This document shows positions 31,264 through 33,502 of a stretch of DNA of 33,502 nucleotides, piece by piece (the first letter of the stretch is position 1; every line of letters starts with the position of its first letter). A program made the translations under genes and the position numbers. The stretch is from positions 1-33,502 of the forward strand of contig DWYI01000055.1 in assembly GCA_019118765.1 (NCBI GenBank), in the 5' to 3' direction. This stretch comes from Candidatus Allofournierella merdavium. Lineage in GTDB: Bacteria; Bacillota; Clostridia; Oscillospirales; Ruminococcaceae. Below the pieces are notes generated by a model. It had not been told where the DNA came from. It did no database searches and was given only the letters and a program-made list of their open reading frames with translations.

Positions 31264-31854
31264 TTATTCCGGCAAAACAGCCACACCGTCCGGTATGACC
31301 ACCACGGACGCGTCGGCGCCTTTGATGCCATAGGCGATTTGAAGCGCCTCGTTCACGTCGGTGGCGGGGATCATATTGGCCCGGCGCACCGTATCCGCAT
31401 CCAGCCATGTGCTGACCAGGATCACCGGATGGCGGCGCAGGGCCCTGACGTATATCTGGGCGTTCCATTGCTCCGCCAGCGTTTCTTTGGGAGGAATGGC
31501 GGAAAGGCCGTTTTCGATCTGTTCCGGAGTGCCGCCTGTCATGATCTTTTCGAACTGTTCGCCGCCAACGCCGTCGCAGCAGGAACAACACATGCACTCC
31601 TTCACCAGGGCGATGTACTCGTCGCAGCGCGAAGCATCCGCCATGCCGGGATCGCCCGGCCGGCCGGAGATGTCCCCGCTCAGCCCGATGATGCTCACCC
31701 CGCTTTGATCCGCCAGCCTGCGCACCGCTTCCGGGTCTTTGCCGTTCAGGTTCCACAACTCGGTGTATTTGTACCCCGCAGCCCGAATTTTTTCAAATCG
31801 CTGCTCAAAGGGCACTTCCTGGAACATCGTCTCGATCACGATCGCTTCTTTCAT
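31264..31854 (-). CDS. Chimeric protein: sugar-isomerase-like N part joined to LarA-like C part
   Basis: The 196-residue protein looks like two genes joined in frame. Residues 1-95 (ETMFQEVPFEQRFEKIRAAG, YTELWNL, GLSGDISG) match the first barrel strands of hydroxypyruvate isomerase/sugar-phosphate-isomerase (AP-endonuclease-2 fold) proteins, which need about 260 residues. From about residue 100, DGVGGEQFEKIMTGGTPEQI, VILVSTWLDADTV and VVVIPDG look like the C-terminal part of nickel-dependent lactate-racemase (LarA) family proteins, normally over 400 residues. The junction sits near the Cys-rich ECMCCSCCDGVGG. Neither catalytic centre can be complete. ATG 31854 follows GGGAGG. It lies behind a LacI-type operator. 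A deletion between adjacent isomerase and larA-like genes is the simplest explanation; the fold assignments are from sequence memory only. Confidence 0.62.
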   Translation of the reverse strand: MKEAIVIETMFQEVPFEQRFEKIRAAGYKYTELWNLNGKDPEAVRRLADQSGVSIIGLSGDISGRPGDPGMADASRCDEYIALVKECMCCSCCDGVGGEQFEKIMTGGTPEQIENGLSAIPPKETLAEQWNAQIYVRALRRHPVILVSTWLDADTVRRANMIPATDVNEALQIAYGIKGADASVVVIPDGVAVLPE

Positions 31855-31900
31855 GGGTTGCCTCCCTCTTTTCAATTCTCTGTGATCCTGGTAACTGGAA

Positions 31901-31928
31901 AATTTAAACAATTTTTAAAGCGCTTCAA
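31901..31928 (-). promoter_or_regulatory. Promoter and LacI-type operator of the chimeric gene
   Basis: On the minus strand TTGAAG (31923-31928), a 16-base spacer and TAAATT (31901-31906). The -35 is inside TTGAAGCGCTTTAA (31915-31928), a 14-base dyad with one mismatch and the central GC of LacI-family operators. The regulator is encoded just upstream. Confidence 0.6.
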
Positions 31929-32014
31929 TTTTTTCGATAAGAGAAACTCTTTCCCGAAACCGTGTGGGTGGAGCAATTTCAGAAAAGAGCATCTGCAGCA
32001 TGGGTCGCATTGTT

Positions 32015-33031
32015 TCAAAAGGACAGCGTGGACTCCCGCACGATCAGTTCCGGCTCAATGATCCGTTTTCCCGGAAGTTCGCCCTTATGCTGGATCTGCT
32101 GGAACAAAAGATCCACCGCGCCCCAGCTGACCTCATCCAGGTTTTGATTGATCGTGGTGATCGGCACGGGAGAGACCCTGGAATAATGCACATTGTCAAA
32201 CCCGGCAACAGCGACCTGTTCGGGCACAGAGCAGCCTCTGTGCCGCAGGGAATTGACCGCGCCCAAAGCCATTCCGTCGTTCACCGCGATGATCGCGTCT
32301 ATTTCTCTGCCGATGTCCAGCAAATGCGCTGTGAGCGTGTAGGAATAGTCGTAATCAATGGATTCGCATTCGATCAGATTGGTCTCATCCGCGTCCAGCC
32401 CGTAGGCGGCAAACGCCCGCCGGTAACCCTGGATGCGGAGGGCCGTTGGGATAGCGGAACGATAACCGGTGTAGAAAACGATTTTTTTGCGTCCCGATTT
32501 GAGCAGGTGGGTGACCAGACGGAACGTGCCGTCCTCCAGGTCCACCATGCAGTACGGAACGGTCGTGCCCGCATAATAGGAAGAGGCGAACACACACGGG
32601 ATGCCCTGATTGCGCAGCAGGTCGATATAGCGGATCTCCGAACCGTCGATGGGGAGATTCAGCGGGATCACCACGACCCCTTCCACATCGCTGCCCACAA
32701 AATGCTGCACCGCTTTCTCTTCCAGGTCCAACTGTTCGTTGGACAAAGCCAGGTACATCGTATACCCCTGGCGCTGGATCTGTTTGTCCAGGCAGCGGAC
32801 CAGCCGGCCATAGAATTCGCTCTCCACGCTGGGTGTCACGACACCAATGATCCCGCTTTTCCCGCTGGCCAGCGTTTGCGCGCTCCGCTTGGGAATATAA
32901 TGATACTTGTTTGCCACATCCACCACCCGCTGCCGGGTGGACTCTTTGATTTTGGAACTTCCGTTCAACGCGAGGGATGCCGTCGCTTTTGAAACCCCCG
33001 CCAGGCGTGCAATGTCTTGTAACTTTGGCAT
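32015..33031 (-). CDS. LacI-family transcriptional repressor
   Basis: The 338-residue regulator has an N-terminal LacI helix-turn-helix (KLQDIARLAGVSKATASLALNG), hinge helix region (YIPKRSAQTLASGKSG) and a periplasmic-binding-type effector domain starting at IIGVVTPSVESEFYGRLV. The domain shows GVVVIPLN, IPCVFASSYY, DAIIAVNDGMALGAVNSLRHRG and VAGFDNVHYSRVSPVPITTINQN. The effector is probably a sugar or sugar acid, given the downstream isomerase/LarA-like gene. It sits 160 bases upstream of that gene on the same strand. ATG 33029-33031 has GGAAAG close by. GC content falls here relative to the rest of the window. Confidence 0.93.
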   Translation of the reverse strand: MPKLQDIARLAGVSKATASLALNGSSKIKESTRQRVVDVANKYHYIPKRSAQTLASGKSGIIGVVTPSVESEFYGRLVRCLDKQIQRQGYTMYLALSNEQLDLEEKAVQHFVGSDVEGVVVIPLNLPIDGSEIRYIDLLRNQGIPCVFASSYYAGTTVPYCMVDLEDGTFRLVTHLLKSGRKKIVFYTGYRSAIPTALRIQGYRRAFAAYGLDADETNLIECESIDYDYSYTLTAHLLDIGREIDAIIAVNDGMALGAVNSLRHRGCSVPEQVAVAGFDNVHYSRVSPVPITTINQNLDEVSWGAVDLLFQQIQHKGELPGKRIIEPELIVRESTLSF

Positions 33032-33076
33032 TCTTTCCAGCCCACTTTCTTCGTGTGGCTTTGTTTTCCTGATGCA

Positions 33077-33120
33077 ATTATTGCACGCTTCGACTATTTT
33101 TTCAATATTTAAACCGGTTT
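33077..33120 (-). promoter_or_regulatory. Promoter and operator of the LacI-family gene
   Basis: On the minus strand TTGAAA (33100-33105), a 17-base spacer and AATAAT (33077-33082). The perfect palindrome AAACCGGTTT (33111-33120) lies just upstream of the -35 and is a plausible LacI-family site. Confidence 0.6.
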
Positions 33121-33150
33121 TTAATTATTTTTGTTCACATCGACAACGCA

Positions 33151-33194
33151 TTTAAAGCGATTTAGGCATTTTGCCAAGCGCAGTATGTTATAAT
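33151..33194 (+). promoter_or_regulatory. Possible divergent promoter with operator-like site
   Basis: An extended -10, TGTTATAAT (33186-33194), points to the right, away from lacI. TTTAAAGCGATTTA (33151-33164) resembles the operator at 31915-31928 (shared TTAAAGCG). Any gene it served is interrupted or outside the window. Confidence 0.4.
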
Positions 33195-33199
33195 TTTGA

Positions 33200-33243
33200 C
33201 CGCTGAACTGGCAGCGGCTTTGCAGGCGTTCGGCTCCGCAAAG
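33200..33243 (+). repeat. Two adjacent hairpins before the palindromic element
   Basis: CCGCTG (33200-33205) pairs with CAGCGG (33212-33217) around a six-base loop AACTGG. CTTTGC (33218-33223) pairs with GCAAAG (33238-33243). They sit at the predicted 5' end of a rightward transcript. The loop lacks the G4 of the ANTAR signature. Confidence 0.5.
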
Positions 33244-33485
33244 TCAGGACCCCCGGCTAAGCCGGGGGCTTGAGTAGGCCCTGGAAGGGCCTCATACCGG
33301 CAAGCCTCTCAAGAGGCATTGAATTATCCACCTCTTGCATCACTTGCACGGCAGCCCGTAAACGGGCATTGCTTTTCCACAAATTAACTTTTGGGCAACC
33401 ATAAAGTTGCTGTTCTTTTCTCGCTTCGCTCGGTACTTGAAGCTAAAGCTTTTTGACACTCCCCGGCAGAGCCGGGGGTTGCCTT
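33244..33485. mobile_element. Palindrome-bounded element resembling a miniature IS200/IS605 or its RNA end
   Basis: Two near-identical palindromes bound it: CCCCCGGC-TAA-GCCGGGGG (33250-33268) and CCCCGGC-AGA-GCCGGGG (33461-33477). Between them are four more hairpins: GGCCCT/AGGGCC (33277-33291), GCCTC/GAGGC (33304-33317), GCCCG/CGGGC (33354-33367) and GCAAC/GTTGC (33395-33410). On the minus strand the order ends with a CTACTCAAG stretch and the terminal palindrome, as in right ends of IS200/IS605 elements where TnpB guide RNAs are made. No tnpA or tnpB is visible; one could lie past the window edge. Orientation and exact ends are uncertain. Confidence 0.5.
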
Positions 33486-33502
33486 TACGCTTAAGCAGAC
33501 AA

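Noticed and set aside
31013-31756. A 247-codon minus-strand frame over the chimeric gene and intergenic DNA
   Set aside because: Arg/Gly-rich shadow frame; the competing frame has a good ribosome site and family matches.
33200-33217. CCGCTG-AACTGG-CAGCGG as a seventh ANTAR hexaloop
   Set aside because: Loop position 4 is T and no overlapping terminator follows; it belongs to the palindromic element region.
33244-33485. CRISPR array
   Set aside because: The hairpins differ from one another and there are no equal-length repeats with unique spacers.

Overview
The window reads as a chromosomal segment of a GC-rich, low-oxygen Bacillota, most likely a gut Clostridia member of Oscillospiraceae/Ruminococcaceae type. 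Three things point there: strong AGGAGG-type ribosome sites, sigma-A promoters with near-consensus TTGACA/TATAAT boxes, and a gene set with type III glutamine synthetase, DapL, an ANTAR antiterminator and BioY. This is inference from gene content; there is no rRNA or tRNA in the window.

Layout. 1-1260: right part of an IS256-family element. 1320-3200: pduL and a family-4 uracil-DNA glycosylase driven by overlapping divergent promoters, then a deleted flavodoxin/ferredoxin (EFR1-type) remnant. 3198-5967 (minus): a hisH/hisF/PP-loop amidotransferase trio of the kind that amidinates N-acetyl sugars, not the histidine pathway. 6079-21503: a nitrogen-assimilation block with an ANTAR antiterminator, glnA (GSI), dapL, pyrG, glnN (GSIII), gltB, gltD and asnB. 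21688-23639: an anchored extracytoplasmic protein, a BioY-type transporter subunit and an unknown protein. 23722-30774 (minus): three paralogous lipoproteins around an ABC exporter. 31264-33031 (minus): a chimeric isomerase/LarA-like gene and its LacI-family regulator. 33200-33485: a palindrome-rich stretch resembling an IS200/IS605 miniature element.

Main result. Six transcription units in 6.0-13.8 kb (the amidotransferase trio, glnA-ANTAR, dapL, pyrG, glnN, gltBD-asnB) each have an attenuator leader. In each, a hairpin with a six-base loop of form A-A-N-G-G-N overlaps the 5' strand of an intrinsic terminator. A loop with A at position 1 and G at position 4 is the known recognition signature of ANTAR proteins, and an ANTAR protein is encoded in the middle of the cluster. 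The sequence therefore supports a local antitermination regulon for glutamine and glutamate metabolism that also includes the amidotransferase trio, dapL and CTP synthase. Each leader shows only one such hairpin, at or near the predicted transcript start, where the characterised ANTAR targets have two.

Secondary results. Three envelope genes share an 18-base upstream motif. The three lipoproteins share a C-x4-C-x-H-x4-C motif. The ABC ATPase is split by a one-base shift at an A6 run. Two genes (the EFR1 remnant and the isomerase/LarA chimera) look like products of internal deletion.
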